Below are positions 33,640 through 41,902 of a DNA stretch of 64,000 bases, piece by piece. The notes under the pieces were generated by a model. That model did no database searches, was not told where the DNA came from, and saw only the letters and a program-made list of their open reading frames with translations. Both the position numbers and the translations under genes were made by a program. Numbering within the stretch: position 1 is the stretch's first letter; each line of letters starts with the position of its first letter. This stretch comes from Nocardia caishijiensis NBRC 108228 (GTDB lineage: Bacteria > Actinomycetota > Actinomycetes > Mycobacteriales > Mycobacteriaceae), in assembly GCF_001612825.1 (NCBI RefSeq), contig NZ_BDBE01000039.1, forward strand, positions 1 to 64,000, read 5' to 3'.

Positions 33640-35037
33640 GTGTCCGACAGTGGTATTGATCTGCGCTCCTCCGTCTCCCCCGAGCAGGCCCGCGCGCGCG
33701 GCCGTGCCGCCGCCGAACGGGTGCCGGTGACCGAGCGTGATCGCCCGGCCGAGAGCCCCGACCGGCCCGGGGTGCTCGAGTTCGTCGAAGCGAGCAACCA
33801 GGGCAGGCTCGAACACCTGATCCCACTGCGCATCGCCCGGATGACGGCCTCGCCGTTCAGCTTCTTCCGCGGCGCGGCAGGCCTGATGGCGGCCGACCTC
33901 GCGGCCGGTCCGGACAGCGGCCTGCCCGCCCAGATCTGCGGCGACGCGCACGCCGCCAACTTCGGCCTCTACGGCACCCAGCGCGGCGAGATCGTGATGG
34001 ATATCAATGATTTCGACGAGACGATCTCGGGTCCGTGGGAATGGGATCTCGAGCGCTTGGCCGCGAGCCTGGTCCTGGCCGGACGTGAGAGCGGTGCCGA
34101 TTCCGACGACTGCCTGCGCGCGGCCCGCGATGCCGCGGGCTCCTACCGCCGGACCGTCGCCGGGCTCGCCGAACTGCCGTTCCTGCAGTCCTGGACCGAT
34201 CTGCACGACGAGTCGATTCTGACCAAGGCCAAGGCTCAGGACCTGCACGACGACTTCAAGAAGGCGGCGAAGAAGGCGCGCAAGAACACCAGCGCCAAAG
34301 TGGTCGCGAAACTGACCGAGCACATCGACGACCACGAAACCGGCATCCGCAGGCATTGCTTCATCAGCGACCCACCGGTGCTCACCGCGGTCGACGAGCA
34401 TGTCCGCGAAGCGGTGATCGACGGTCTGGAACGCTACGCCAACACCATCCGCGAGTCGCGGCGCACGTTGCTGTCGCGGTTCGCGGTCTCCGATGTCGCG
34501 TTCCGGGTCGTCGGCACCGGCAGTGTCGGGCTGCACAGTTACGTGGTGCTGCTGCACGGCAACGACGGCGAGTCGCTGGTGCTGCAGGCCAAACAGGCCC
34601 GGCCGTCCGCACTCGCCCCGTTCCTGCCCGAGACCACCCACCGGCACGAAGGCGAGCGCATCGTCGCCGGGGCGCGCAGCGTGCAGTCCGACACCGACAT
34701 CCTGCTCGGCTGGACGACCATCGACCTCGACACGCCGCTGCCGTTCATCGTGCGTCAGTTCCGCAACTTCAAGGGCGCCATCGACCCGGCCGGGTTGTCG
34801 GCCGACGATCTCGACGACTACGGCAGGCTCGCGGGCGCCCTGCTCGCCCGCGCGCACGCGCGTTCGCTCGACCCGCGCACGCTGGCCGGATACCTGGACG
34901 GCGACGGTGACGACGACGATCGTTTCGAGGAGGCGGTGGCCCGCTTCGCGGTGCGCTACGCCGACCGCACCGAAGCCGATCACGCGGAGTTGGTCGCCGC
35001 GGTGGAGGCGGGCGAGATCGTCGCCGATTCCCGCTGA
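33640..35037 (+). CDS. DUF2252 family protein
   Basis: A 465-residue DUF2252 protein. Characteristic blocks are SPFSFFRGAAGLMAADLA, QICGDAHAANFG, MDINDFDETISGPWEWDLERLA and the late RVVGTGSVGLHSYVVLLHG. The GDAHxxNFG and NDFD words resemble the catalytic and metal loops of aminoglycoside-phosphotransferase-like kinases, so a small-molecule kinase fold is plausible. The family has no established function. It appears to be a single leaderless gene, divergent from the phosphatidyltransferase. Confidence 0.88.
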   Translation: MSDSGIDLRSSVSPEQARARGRAAAERVPVTERDRPAESPDRPGVLEFVEASNQGRLEHLIPLRIARMTASPFSFFRGAAGLMAADLAAGPDSGLPAQICGDAHAANFGLYGTQRGEIVMDINDFDETISGPWEWDLERLAASLVLAGRESGADSDDCLRAARDAAGSYRRTVAGLAELPFLQSWTDLHDESILTKAKAQDLHDDFKKAAKKARKNTSAKVVAKLTEHIDDHETGIRRHCFISDPPVLTAVDEHVREAVIDGLERYANTIRESRRTLLSRFAVSDVAFRVVGTGSVGLHSYVVLLHGNDGESLVLQAKQARPSALAPFLPETTHRHEGERIVAGARSVQSDTDILLGWTTIDLDTPLPFIVRQFRNFKGAIDPAGLSADDLDDYGRLAGALLARAHARSLDPRTLAGYLDGDGDDDDRFEEAVARFAVRYADRTEADHAELVAAVEAGEIVADSR

Positions 35038-35157
35038 GCCGCGCGGCGCCGACCAGGTACCGTCCGCATCCTGACCGGCTTCGGAACTCGAGCGAGCTAC
35101 GATGTAGGGCAACGGTTCTCGGCTTGCGGCGCCACCGACCAAGAAGGGCGGACCTCC

Positions 35158-36051
35158 ATGCTCGTGCGCGTGCAGAATGCGGCAGGCACCGATGCCGAGC
35201 GGGCACTGATCAATTGGTTGCGCACCTGGAAGGACCCGTCGCATCCGCACGGCGTCGCCACTATCAACTGCAGCCTGTTCCACAACGATCGGCTGCACCA
35301 GTTCGACGCGGTGGTCTGGACACCGACCAGCTGTGTGGTGATCGAGGCCGAGACGTTCACCGTGGCCCAGGACGGTGTGCTCGAGATCCCGCTCAACGGT
35401 CCCTGGATGGTCTCCGGTGAGCTCGCGCGGTTCGCGGGTGGCGAGAAGTCGACGCCGCTGGAACGCTCCCGGGAGCACACGTTCGCACTGCAGGACTACC
35501 TGGCCGCGCGTGGGCTCGGGCAGCGCGCGGTGCACGGTCTCGGATTGATCGTGCCGCAGCCCGGTGCCGATATCGATATCCATCAGGGCTGGCACGACCC
35601 GAGCTTCGACGTGGTCGTCACCGACGATCCGTACCGGCTCGAGCAGTACTTCGAGGTGCTCGCCGAGAAGGAACACAATCGGTGGACGGCCAACGACATC
35701 GCCATCGCCTTTCGTGGCCTCGGCATCCTGCCGTACCTGCCCGCCCCGCAGGACCTGCTCAACGAGGGATTCCTCGGGCCGATCGATGTGACCCTGTGGC
35801 ACGGCGGTCCCACCCAGGCGCAGGCCGAGGCGTACGCGGACGAGCAGGCGCGGCTCGAGCAGGAGGCGCAGTCACGCCGTGGTCTGGTGGCGCCCTGGTA
35901 CAGCCCCTGGAAGCTGTATCCGCGCGTCGACGGTGATCTCGATTTCGGGCGCGCGTTCCTGCGGATCGTTCTGGCCGTCGGCATGATCATCGCGATCGTG
36001 TGGGTGTTGTGGTTCGTGGTCACCGCCGTGCTCACCTACGGCCCCGCCTGA
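35158..36051 (+). CDS. NERD-domain protein with C-terminal membrane anchor
   Basis: A 297-residue protein. The N-terminal half reads like a nuclease-related (NERD) domain: GTDAERALINWLRTW, then FDAVVWTPTSCVVIEAETF, whose D...E-x-E pattern is where the nuclease-like active site lies, then FALQDYLAARGL. Near the C-terminus is one hydrophobic helix (about residues 265-292). The lysine usual in the E-x-K motif is replaced by Thr (EAETF), so nuclease activity is doubtful. AAGGGCGGA precedes the ATG. Function unknown. Confidence 0.7.
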   Translation: MLVRVQNAAGTDAERALINWLRTWKDPSHPHGVATINCSLFHNDRLHQFDAVVWTPTSCVVIEAETFTVAQDGVLEIPLNGPWMVSGELARFAGGEKSTPLERSREHTFALQDYLAARGLGQRAVHGLGLIVPQPGADIDIHQGWHDPSFDVVVTDDPYRLEQYFEVLAEKEHNRWTANDIAIAFRGLGILPYLPAPQDLLNEGFLGPIDVTLWHGGPTQAQAEAYADEQARLEQEAQSRRGLVAPWYSPWKLYPRVDGDLDFGRAFLRIVLAVGMIIAIVWVLWFVVTAVLTYGPA

Positions 36052-36060
36052 GCCGGACGC

Positions 36061-36066
36061 TATCGT
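36061..36066 (+). promoter_or_regulatory. Leaderless promoter -10 box for the PAP2 gene
   Basis: TATCGT ends 7 bases before the GTG start, with no Shine-Dalgarno sequence between. Confidence 0.4.
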
Positions 36067-36073
36067 CGGGGCC

Positions 36074-36724
36074 GTGATCCGCCCCGACCAGGCGCTGCGC
36101 GCGACCGTCCTCACGACCTGCGCGAGTGTCACGGCGCTGATCCCGCTGACGTTCCCGGCCGACGACGGACCGACCGATATCGACCGCGCCGTCGCCGAGC
36201 CGGTGCGGCGTTCGCTCTCCCCCGAGTGGGGCTCGATTCTCGTCTCACCGAGCCACAACGCGATCGTGCTGATCGGCTTGCTGGCATGTTGCTGCTGGTT
36301 TCTGCTGCGGCGACAACGGTGGCGCGCGGTGGCGATGCTCGTCGTCCCCGGGGTCGCGGTGATGATCAACACGTGGCTGTTGAAACCTTTGTGGGACAGG
36401 CAGTTACACGACTATCTCGCCTATCCGAGCGGGCACACCGTCCACTTGGTCGCGGTCGCGACGACATTCGCCTGTCTGGTGACGAGCGCACGGGCGCGGC
36501 TCGCGGTCGTCGCGCTCACCGCACTGCTCCTGATCCCGATCACCCTCGGGATGATCGAACGGGGCTACCACCACGCCACCGATGTGCTCGGTGGCGCGGC
36601 GGCAGCGGTCACCCTCGCCGTCGCGGGGGTGTGGGCCCTCAGGTGCGGTCGAACACGCTGGCGTCGTGCAACATCGCGGCCCGCAGCATCGACTCCGGCA
36701 CACCCATCGCCTCCACCAGCGTGA
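36074..36724 (+). CDS. PAP2-superfamily membrane phosphatase
   Basis: A 216-residue protein with about five membrane segments. The phosphatase motifs are KPLWDRQLHDY, YPSGHTVH and RGYHHATDVLGG; the last has a shorter R-to-H gap than the textbook form but keeps H-x3-D. Likely substrates are polyprenyl or lipid phosphates at the membrane. The last 86 bases overlap the convergent acyl-CoA dehydrogenase gene, so the basic, proline-rich tail is specified by antisense DNA of that gene and may be functionally neutral. Confidence 0.8.
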   Translation: MIRPDQALRATVLTTCASVTALIPLTFPADDGPTDIDRAVAEPVRRSLSPEWGSILVSPSHNAIVLIGLLACCCWFLLRRQRWRAVAMLVVPGVAVMINTWLLKPLWDRQLHDYLAYPSGHTVHLVAVATTFACLVTSARARLAVVALTALLLIPITLGMIERGYHHATDVLGGAAAAVTLAVAGVWALRCGRTRWRRATSRPAASTPAHPSPPPA

Positions 36725-38570
36725 GCGCGTCGGGGCGCAACCGGTCGACGAGCTCGTTCACTCCGCGCCGCACCGCCTTGGCCCGCTCCACCGACATGAA
36801 CCGGTGCATGATGTACCAGGACAGGTTCTCCTCCAGCGTGGAGTACACGTAGAGGTCGCAGACGGTTTCGGCCAGCGCCCTGGCGTCGGGATCGTCGATG
36901 GCGGCGATCCCGTCGACGAACTCCTCGAGCACCAGCCGGTCGATGTGGGCGGTCCCCGCGGCGAGGATGTGGTCCTGGGCGTTGTTGAACGCCTCGAACG
37001 GGCCGGTGTCCTCGGCACGGGCGCGCAGCCGGTGCGCGGCGGTGCGCAGCAGGTAGTCCTCGCGGTCGGCGAACAGCTGCAACTGCACGTCACGCTTGGA
37101 CAGGTCGCCCTCGTCGACGGATTCGTCATTGCGGTCACGCAGCGTCTGAATGAGCTGGCGCACACCGGTATTACGGCGCACGACGTCACCGGCCATCGTC
37201 GCGGCGAAACGCACCCAGCCGAGGGCGTCCAGGTCACGGACCTCGTCGGCGTAGGCGGTGAGCAGTTCCTTGGCCACCAGCTGGGTGAGGACCACATTGT
37301 CGCCCTCGAAGGTGGTGAACACATCGGTGTCGGCCTTGAGCGTCACGAGACGATTCTCGGTGAGATACCCGGCGCCGCCGCAGGCTTCACGGCACTCCTG
37401 GATCGCGCGGGTGGCGTGCCGGGTCTGGGCGACCTTCAGGCCCGCCGCGCGCTTCTCCAGCGCACGCTGCGCTCCCGGCTCGACGTCGGCGCCGCGCTGG
37501 ACGAGATCCATCCGGCGCACCAGGTCGTTCTGGGCGAAGGCGAGCGCGAACGACTTCGCCACCAGGGGTAGCAGCCTGCGCTGGTGGCTGCGGTAGTCGA
37601 GCAACAAGGTTTCCGCGCCGGTGTCGGGGTCGGCGAACTGGCGACGCGCCAGGGCGTAGCGCACCGCGATGCTCAGTGCCACGCGAGCGCCCGCCGCGGC
37701 GGCACCGCCGACGCTCACCCGGCCGCGCACGAGCGTGCCGAGCGTGGTGAAGAAGCGCCTGCTCGGGTTCTCGATCTCGGAGCTGTAGGTGCCGTCCGGC
37801 GCCACATCGGCATACCGGTTGAGCAGGTTCTCGCGCGGGATGCGCACGTTGTCGAACACGATGCGGCCGTTGTCGACACCGGGCAGACCGCCCTTGCGGC
37901 CGTCGTCGGAGGTCGTGACACCGGGCAGATCGGCGCCGTTCTCGTCGCGGATGGGCACCAGGAAGCAGTGCACGCCCTGGTTGGTTCCGTCGGTGACGAG
38001 CTGGGCGAACACGGCCGCCATCCGGGCGTGCTCGGCGGCACCACCGATGTAGTCCTTGCGCGCCGACGGGGTGGGGGTGTTCACCACGAATTCCTGGGTG
38101 GCCGGATCGTAGGAGGCCGTGGTCTCGAGGACCGCCACGTCGCTGCCGTGCCCGGATTCGGTCATCGCGAAACAGCCGAGCAGGTCCAGCGAGATGAGCC
38201 GCTTGATGTAGTCGCGGTGCCGCTCGGTACCGAGGTTCTCCACCGCGCCACCGAAAAGCCCCCACTGGACACCGGACTTCACCCACAGCGAGAGGTCGGC
38301 GTAGGCCAGCATCTCGAGGCCGGTGACCGCGCCGCCCGGGTCGCCGGTGCCGCCGTTCTCGGGTCGGAATCCGCGCTCGGGGTAACCCATTTCGGCGATG
38401 ACCCGCATTTGTTCGAGTACCCGTGCGCGGGCTTGCTTCAGGTCGAGTTCGGGATCGCCGGTGAAGCGGTTGTCGGCGAGCTGGGTACGTGCCTGTTCCC
38501 TGACCGCGCGCCACGGTCCGTCCAGCGCTGCGCGGAGGTGTTCTGCCGTCGTCGATGTGCCGGTAGCCAT
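36639..38570 (-). CDS. Acyl-CoA dehydrogenase/oxidase family protein (large form)
   Basis: A 643-residue flavoprotein of the peroxisomal acyl-CoA oxidase-like class. FAMTESGHGSDVAVLETTA is the flavin/substrate loop, followed by ARKDYIGGAAEHARMAAVFAQL, DNVRIPRENLLNRYADV, and the C-terminal oxidase part with CREACGGAGYLTENRL, TFEGDNVVLTQLVAKELL. It should catalyse the first step of fatty acyl-CoA beta-oxidation, using oxygen or an electron-transfer flavoprotein. The ATG at 38570 was chosen because TATGGT lies 7 bases upstream. The TetR gene diverges from it about 100 bases away and may control it. Confidence 0.88.
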   Translation of the reverse strand: MATGTSTTAEHLRAALDGPWRAVREQARTQLADNRFTGDPELDLKQARARVLEQMRVIAEMGYPERGFRPENGGTGDPGGAVTGLEMLAYADLSLWVKSGVQWGLFGGAVENLGTERHRDYIKRLISLDLLGCFAMTESGHGSDVAVLETTASYDPATQEFVVNTPTPSARKDYIGGAAEHARMAAVFAQLVTDGTNQGVHCFLVPIRDENGADLPGVTTSDDGRKGGLPGVDNGRIVFDNVRIPRENLLNRYADVAPDGTYSSEIENPSRRFFTTLGTLVRGRVSVGGAAAAGARVALSIAVRYALARRQFADPDTGAETLLLDYRSHQRRLLPLVAKSFALAFAQNDLVRRMDLVQRGADVEPGAQRALEKRAAGLKVAQTRHATRAIQECREACGGAGYLTENRLVTLKADTDVFTTFEGDNVVLTQLVAKELLTAYADEVRDLDALGWVRFAATMAGDVVRRNTGVRQLIQTLRDRNDESVDEGDLSKRDVQLQLFADREDYLLRTAAHRLRARAEDTGPFEAFNNAQDHILAAGTAHIDRLVLEEFVDGIAAIDDPDARALAETVCDLYVYSTLEENLSWYIMHRFMSVERAKAVRRGVNELVDRLRPDALTLVEAMGVPESMLRAAMLHDASVFDRT

Positions 38571-38577
38571 GCCTTCG

Positions 38578-38583
38578 ACCATA
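38578..38583 (-). promoter_or_regulatory. Leaderless promoter -10 box for the acyl-CoA dehydrogenase gene
   Basis: On the minus strand TATGGT is followed by 7 bases and then the ATG. It decides the start codon over two upstream in-frame ATGs or GTGs. Confidence 0.45.
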
Positions 38584-38643
38584 GCCCGGTCGGCGGCGCG
38601 CCGGTGGCGGCGAAACTCTGACACGGCACCTCTTGTGGACCGA

Positions 38644-38679
38644 TTGAACACTCGTTTAGTATATTGAACATGTGTTTAA
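38644..38679 (+). promoter_or_regulatory. Two TetR operators overlapping the tetR promoter and start
   Basis: Palindromes TTGAACACTCGTTTAG (38644-38659) and TTGAACATGTGTTTAA (38664-38679) are 20 bp apart, two helical turns. Between and within them lies the -10 box TATATT (38660-38665), 6 bases before the GTG start at 38672, which itself is inside the second palindrome. This fits autorepression and possibly control of the divergent gene. Confidence 0.65.
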
Positions 38680-39319
38680 CCAACAGCCCGTTTCGCAAGG
38701 ATCCGCCGCCGACCTGAGCACCGCCGCACGTATCCGCGACGCCGCGATCGACCTGTTCGGAGAGCTGGGATTCGGCGTCGGCGTGCGTGCCATCGCCACC
38801 GCCGCCGGGGTATCACCGGGCTTGGTGAATCACCACTTCGGATCCAAGGACGGCCTGCGCGCGGCGTGCGACGAACGAGTGATCGAGATCATCCGTGACG
38901 AGAAGTTGCGGGCCATCCGCGCCACCGGTCCGACCGGGATGCTGGACGCGTTGGCCGAGATCGAGATCTACGCACCCCTGGTGGCCTACATGCTGCGCAG
39001 CTTCCAGGCCGGCGGACCGCTGGCCGAGTCACTGCTGGAGCACATGATCGACGACGCCGTCCAGTACACCCAGACCGCCGTCGACGAAGGCCGCATCAAA
39101 CCGAGCCACGATCCCGTGGCCCGCGCCCGCTATCTGGTGCTCTGCCATGTCGGAGCCATGAACCTCTATCTGCAGATGCGTAGTCAGCGCGAGGGAAAAC
39201 TCGACTACCGCAAGGCGATTCGCGAGCTGTCCACCGAACTCACCTTCCCAGCCGTCGAGCTCTACACCCAGGGCATGCTGACCGACCCGTCTCTGCTCGA
39301 CTCTCTCCTCGAGGAGTAG
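38672..39319 (+). CDS. TetR-family regulator of the ABC-2 exporter
   Basis: A 215-residue TetR repressor with an N-terminal helix-turn-helix (about residues 20-65: FGVGVRAIATAAGVSPGLVNHHFGSKDGL) and a helical ligand domain containing GAMNLYLQM. The GTG start lies 6 bases after a -10 box, so the message is leaderless. It is followed after two bases by the ABC ATPase gene and probably regulates it. Mycobacterial relatives are found with drug-export ABC genes. Confidence 0.9.
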   Translation: MFNQQPVSQGSAADLSTAARIRDAAIDLFGELGFGVGVRAIATAAGVSPGLVNHHFGSKDGLRAACDERVIEIIRDEKLRAIRATGPTGMLDALAEIEIYAPLVAYMLRSFQAGGPLAESLLEHMIDDAVQYTQTAVDEGRIKPSHDPVARARYLVLCHVGAMNLYLQMRSQREGKLDYRKAIRELSTELTFPAVELYTQGMLTDPSLLDSLLEE

Positions 39320-39321
39320 CC

Positions 39322-40239
39322 ATGCCGTCCCCCTCCCAGCAGGTCGTCGAAACCCGGGACCTGCGCAAAACTTTCGGTCGCTTCACCGCTCTCGACGGAC
39401 TCGACCTACAGGTCGGGCCCGGTGAGATCCACGGGTTCCTCGGACCCAACGGTGCTGGCAAGTCCACCACCATCCGCATTCTGCTCGGCGTGCTTCGAGC
39501 GACCGGCGGTTCGGCACAGTTGTTCGGCCGCGATCCGTGGGCCGACGCGGTGGCGCTGCACGAGCGGATCGCTTATGTACCAGGCGATGTCACGCTGTGG
39601 CCCTCGCTGTCGGGCGGGGAAACCATCGATCTGCTCGCCCGGATGCGCGGTGGCCTCGACCGGACGCGCCGAGCCGAGCTGATCGAGCGATTCGAACTCG
39701 ACCCGACCAAGAAGGCACGCACCTACTCCAAGGGCAACCGGCAGAAGGTGGCGCTGGTGTCGGCGTTCTGCGCCGAGGCCGATCTGCTGATCCTCGACGA
39801 ACCGACCTCGGGCCTGGATCCGTTGATGGAGCAGGTCTTTCAGGAATGCGTGCGCGACGCGGCCGCGCGTGGTGCCACCGTGTTGCTGTCGAGCCACATC
39901 CTCTCCGAGGTGGAACACCTGTGTGACCGGGTGACCATCATCCGCGCGGGGCGCACCGTGGAATCCGGTTCGCTCGGTGCACTGCGTCATCTGAGCCGGA
40001 CCGCGATCACCGCCGAATTGATCGGCGACCCAGGGGATCTGAGCGCGCTTGCCGGTGTCGACGATCTGGAGCGCGACGGCTCGACCCTGCGCTGCCAGGT
40101 CGACGCCGACAACCTCGGTGCCCTCATCCGGGTACTCGGCGATGCGGGCGTCCGGAGCCTGACCAGCACTCCCCCGACGCTCGAAGACCTCTTCCTGCGC
40201 CACTACCACGTGGACCAGCCCGAGCAGGTGCGCGCATGA
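39322..40239 (+). CDS. ABC-2 type exporter ATPase
   Basis: A 305-residue ATP-binding subunit. Walker A is GPNGAGKST (about residue 42), the signature-like segment is YSKGNRQKVALVSAF and Walker B is LLILDEPTSGLDP; the H-loop is SSHILSEVEHLCDR. The signature has SKGN rather than SGGQ, as in many DrrA/tetronasin-resistance ATPases. GAGGAG precedes the ATG. It overlaps the permease gene by ATGA. Export of an antibiotic or lipid is expected. Confidence 0.9.
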   Translation: MPSPSQQVVETRDLRKTFGRFTALDGLDLQVGPGEIHGFLGPNGAGKSTTIRILLGVLRATGGSAQLFGRDPWADAVALHERIAYVPGDVTLWPSLSGGETIDLLARMRGGLDRTRRAELIERFELDPTKKARTYSKGNRQKVALVSAFCAEADLLILDEPTSGLDPLMEQVFQECVRDAAARGATVLLSSHILSEVEHLCDRVTIIRAGRTVESGSLGALRHLSRTAITAELIGDPGDLSALAGVDDLERDGSTLRCQVDADNLGALIRVLGDAGVRSLTSTPPTLEDLFLRHYHVDQPEQVRA

Positions 40240-41867
40240 GCACGCTCACCGCCACCGGACCTTTCACCAAAACATCGCGTGCCGCAAGCGAATTCACCGG
40301 AACCGGGCAGATACTGCGGCTGGCGCTGCGCCGCGACCGGGTGGTCGCCCCGCTGTGGACGGTGCTGATCGGGCTGATGCCCGCGATCCAAGTGGTGTCG
40401 ATCAAGGATCTCTACACCACCCAGGAACAGCTCGACAGCTTCGCCACGACGACGGCCGCCAGCCCGGCGCTGGTCGCCATGTACGGCCCGGTGTTCAGTT
40501 CGGCCCTCGGGTCGATCGGCACCTGGAAGGCCGGGGCCATGTACGCGCTCATCGCGATCGCGGCCGCGCTCACCGTGGTCCGGCACACCCGGGTCGAGGA
40601 GGAGACCGGGCGGGCGGAACTGGTCGGCGCGACGCGGATCGGCCGCTTCGCCGGTCTCACCGGTGCGCTCCTGCTCACCTACGGCGCGTCCGTTGTCGCT
40701 GGAATCGTCTGTGCGGCTTCGTTGCTCGCGACGGATCTGCCCCTGGCCGGGTCGGTCGCGTTCGGTGCGGCACTGGCCGGTTCCGGTGTCGTCTGGGGCG
40801 CGGTCGCCGCGGTCGCCGCGCAGCTGAGCACCGGCGCGAGGATCGCGCGCGGTATCGCCCTCGGCTCTCTCGGTGCGGCGTTCGCGGTGCGGGCGGTCGG
40901 TGACGCGGGTAACGGGGTGCTGTCGTGGTTCTCCCCGGTGGGGTGGTGCTTGCAGATCCGGCCCTTCGCCCAGGAACGCTGGTGGGTGCTCGTGCCACTG
41001 CTCACCCTCGGCGCCGGTGCGACACTGCTCGCCTACCACCTGCTGCGGACCCGTGACCTCGGCGCGGGTCTGCTGGCCGACCGGCCGGGACCGGCTACGG
41101 CGGGCACGGCGCTGGCGGGACCGTTCGGATTGGCCTGGCGGCTGCAGCGCGGCTCACTGACGGCCTGGACCCTCGGTTTCGTGCTCTACGGCCTGCTCAT
41201 CGGTGGCGCGGTGACGGGTGTCGGCGACATGCTCGACAGCAGCGAATCGCTGCGTGATGCCATCACCACGCTCGGCGGTTCGGACGATCTGGAGCAGTCG
41301 TTCATCGCCTACGCGGTCGCGATGCTCGCGGCCGCCGCGTCGGCCTACTCGGTGTCGGCGGTGCTGCGGCTGCACGAGGAGGAGAACACCGGCCGGACCG
41401 AAAGCGTGCTGGCGGCCGCCGTCGGCCGCATCCGCTACGCGGGCAGCCATCTGCTGTTCGCCCTCGGCGGTCCGGCGGTGGTCCTGCTGACCTCGGGGCT
41501 GGCGATCGGGATCGTCTGGGGCGCGACGGGTGGCGACCCGGGGCGCAGGATCGGTCAGGCGCTGGCGGCGGCGGCCGTGCAACTGCCCGCCGTGTGGGTG
41601 GTCACCGCCGTGGCGGTGCTGCTCGTCGGCGTGCTGCCCCGGTTCGCGCCGCTGAGCTGGGGCGTGCTGAGTGCGATGGTGGTGGGTTTCCTGCTCGGCT
41701 CACTGGGCGGATTCCCGCAGTGGGTACTCGATCTCGTGCCGTTCGTGCATCCGCCGAAGCTGCCTGGTGCGGAGTTCTCCGTCACGCCCGTCGCGTGGTT
41801 GCTCGCGGTCGCGGGAACCGGCATCGCGGTCGGCCTGGTCAGCTACCGTCGCCGCGATCTGCGCTGA
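40236..41867 (+). CDS. ABC-2 type exporter permease, tetronasin-resistance-like
   Basis: A 543-residue permease with about 12 membrane helices in two similar halves (each with an EEETGRAELV or EEENTGRTESVLA loop, near residues 122 and 387). The duplicated loop is typical of the large actinobacterial polyether/tetronasin-type permeases that work with a single ATPase gene. It ends ten bases before a bidirectional terminator. Substrate unknown. Confidence 0.88.
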   Translation: MSTLTATGPFTKTSRAASEFTGTGQILRLALRRDRVVAPLWTVLIGLMPAIQVVSIKDLYTTQEQLDSFATTTAASPALVAMYGPVFSSALGSIGTWKAGAMYALIAIAAALTVVRHTRVEEETGRAELVGATRIGRFAGLTGALLLTYGASVVAGIVCAASLLATDLPLAGSVAFGAALAGSGVVWGAVAAVAAQLSTGARIARGIALGSLGAAFAVRAVGDAGNGVLSWFSPVGWCLQIRPFAQERWWVLVPLLTLGAGATLLAYHLLRTRDLGAGLLADRPGPATAGTALAGPFGLAWRLQRGSLTAWTLGFVLYGLLIGGAVTGVGDMLDSSESLRDAITTLGGSDDLEQSFIAYAVAMLAAAASAYSVSAVLRLHEEENTGRTESVLAAAVGRIRYAGSHLLFALGGPAVVLLTSGLAIGIVWGATGGDPGRRIGQALAAAAVQLPAVWVVTAVAVLLVGVLPRFAPLSWGVLSAMVVGFLLGSLGGFPQWVLDLVPFVHPPKLPGAEFSVTPVAWLLAVAGTGIAVGLVSYRRRDLR

Positions 41868-41877
41868 CTACGATCGG

Positions 41878-41902
41878 GCCGGTGCGCGTTCGGCGCACCG
41901 GC
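41878..41902. terminator. Bidirectional terminator before the polysaccharide locus
   Basis: A perfect 10-bp stem (GCCGGTGCGC and its complement) with a 5-base loop fills the gap between two convergent genes and abuts the sugar transferase stop codon. Confidence 0.75.
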
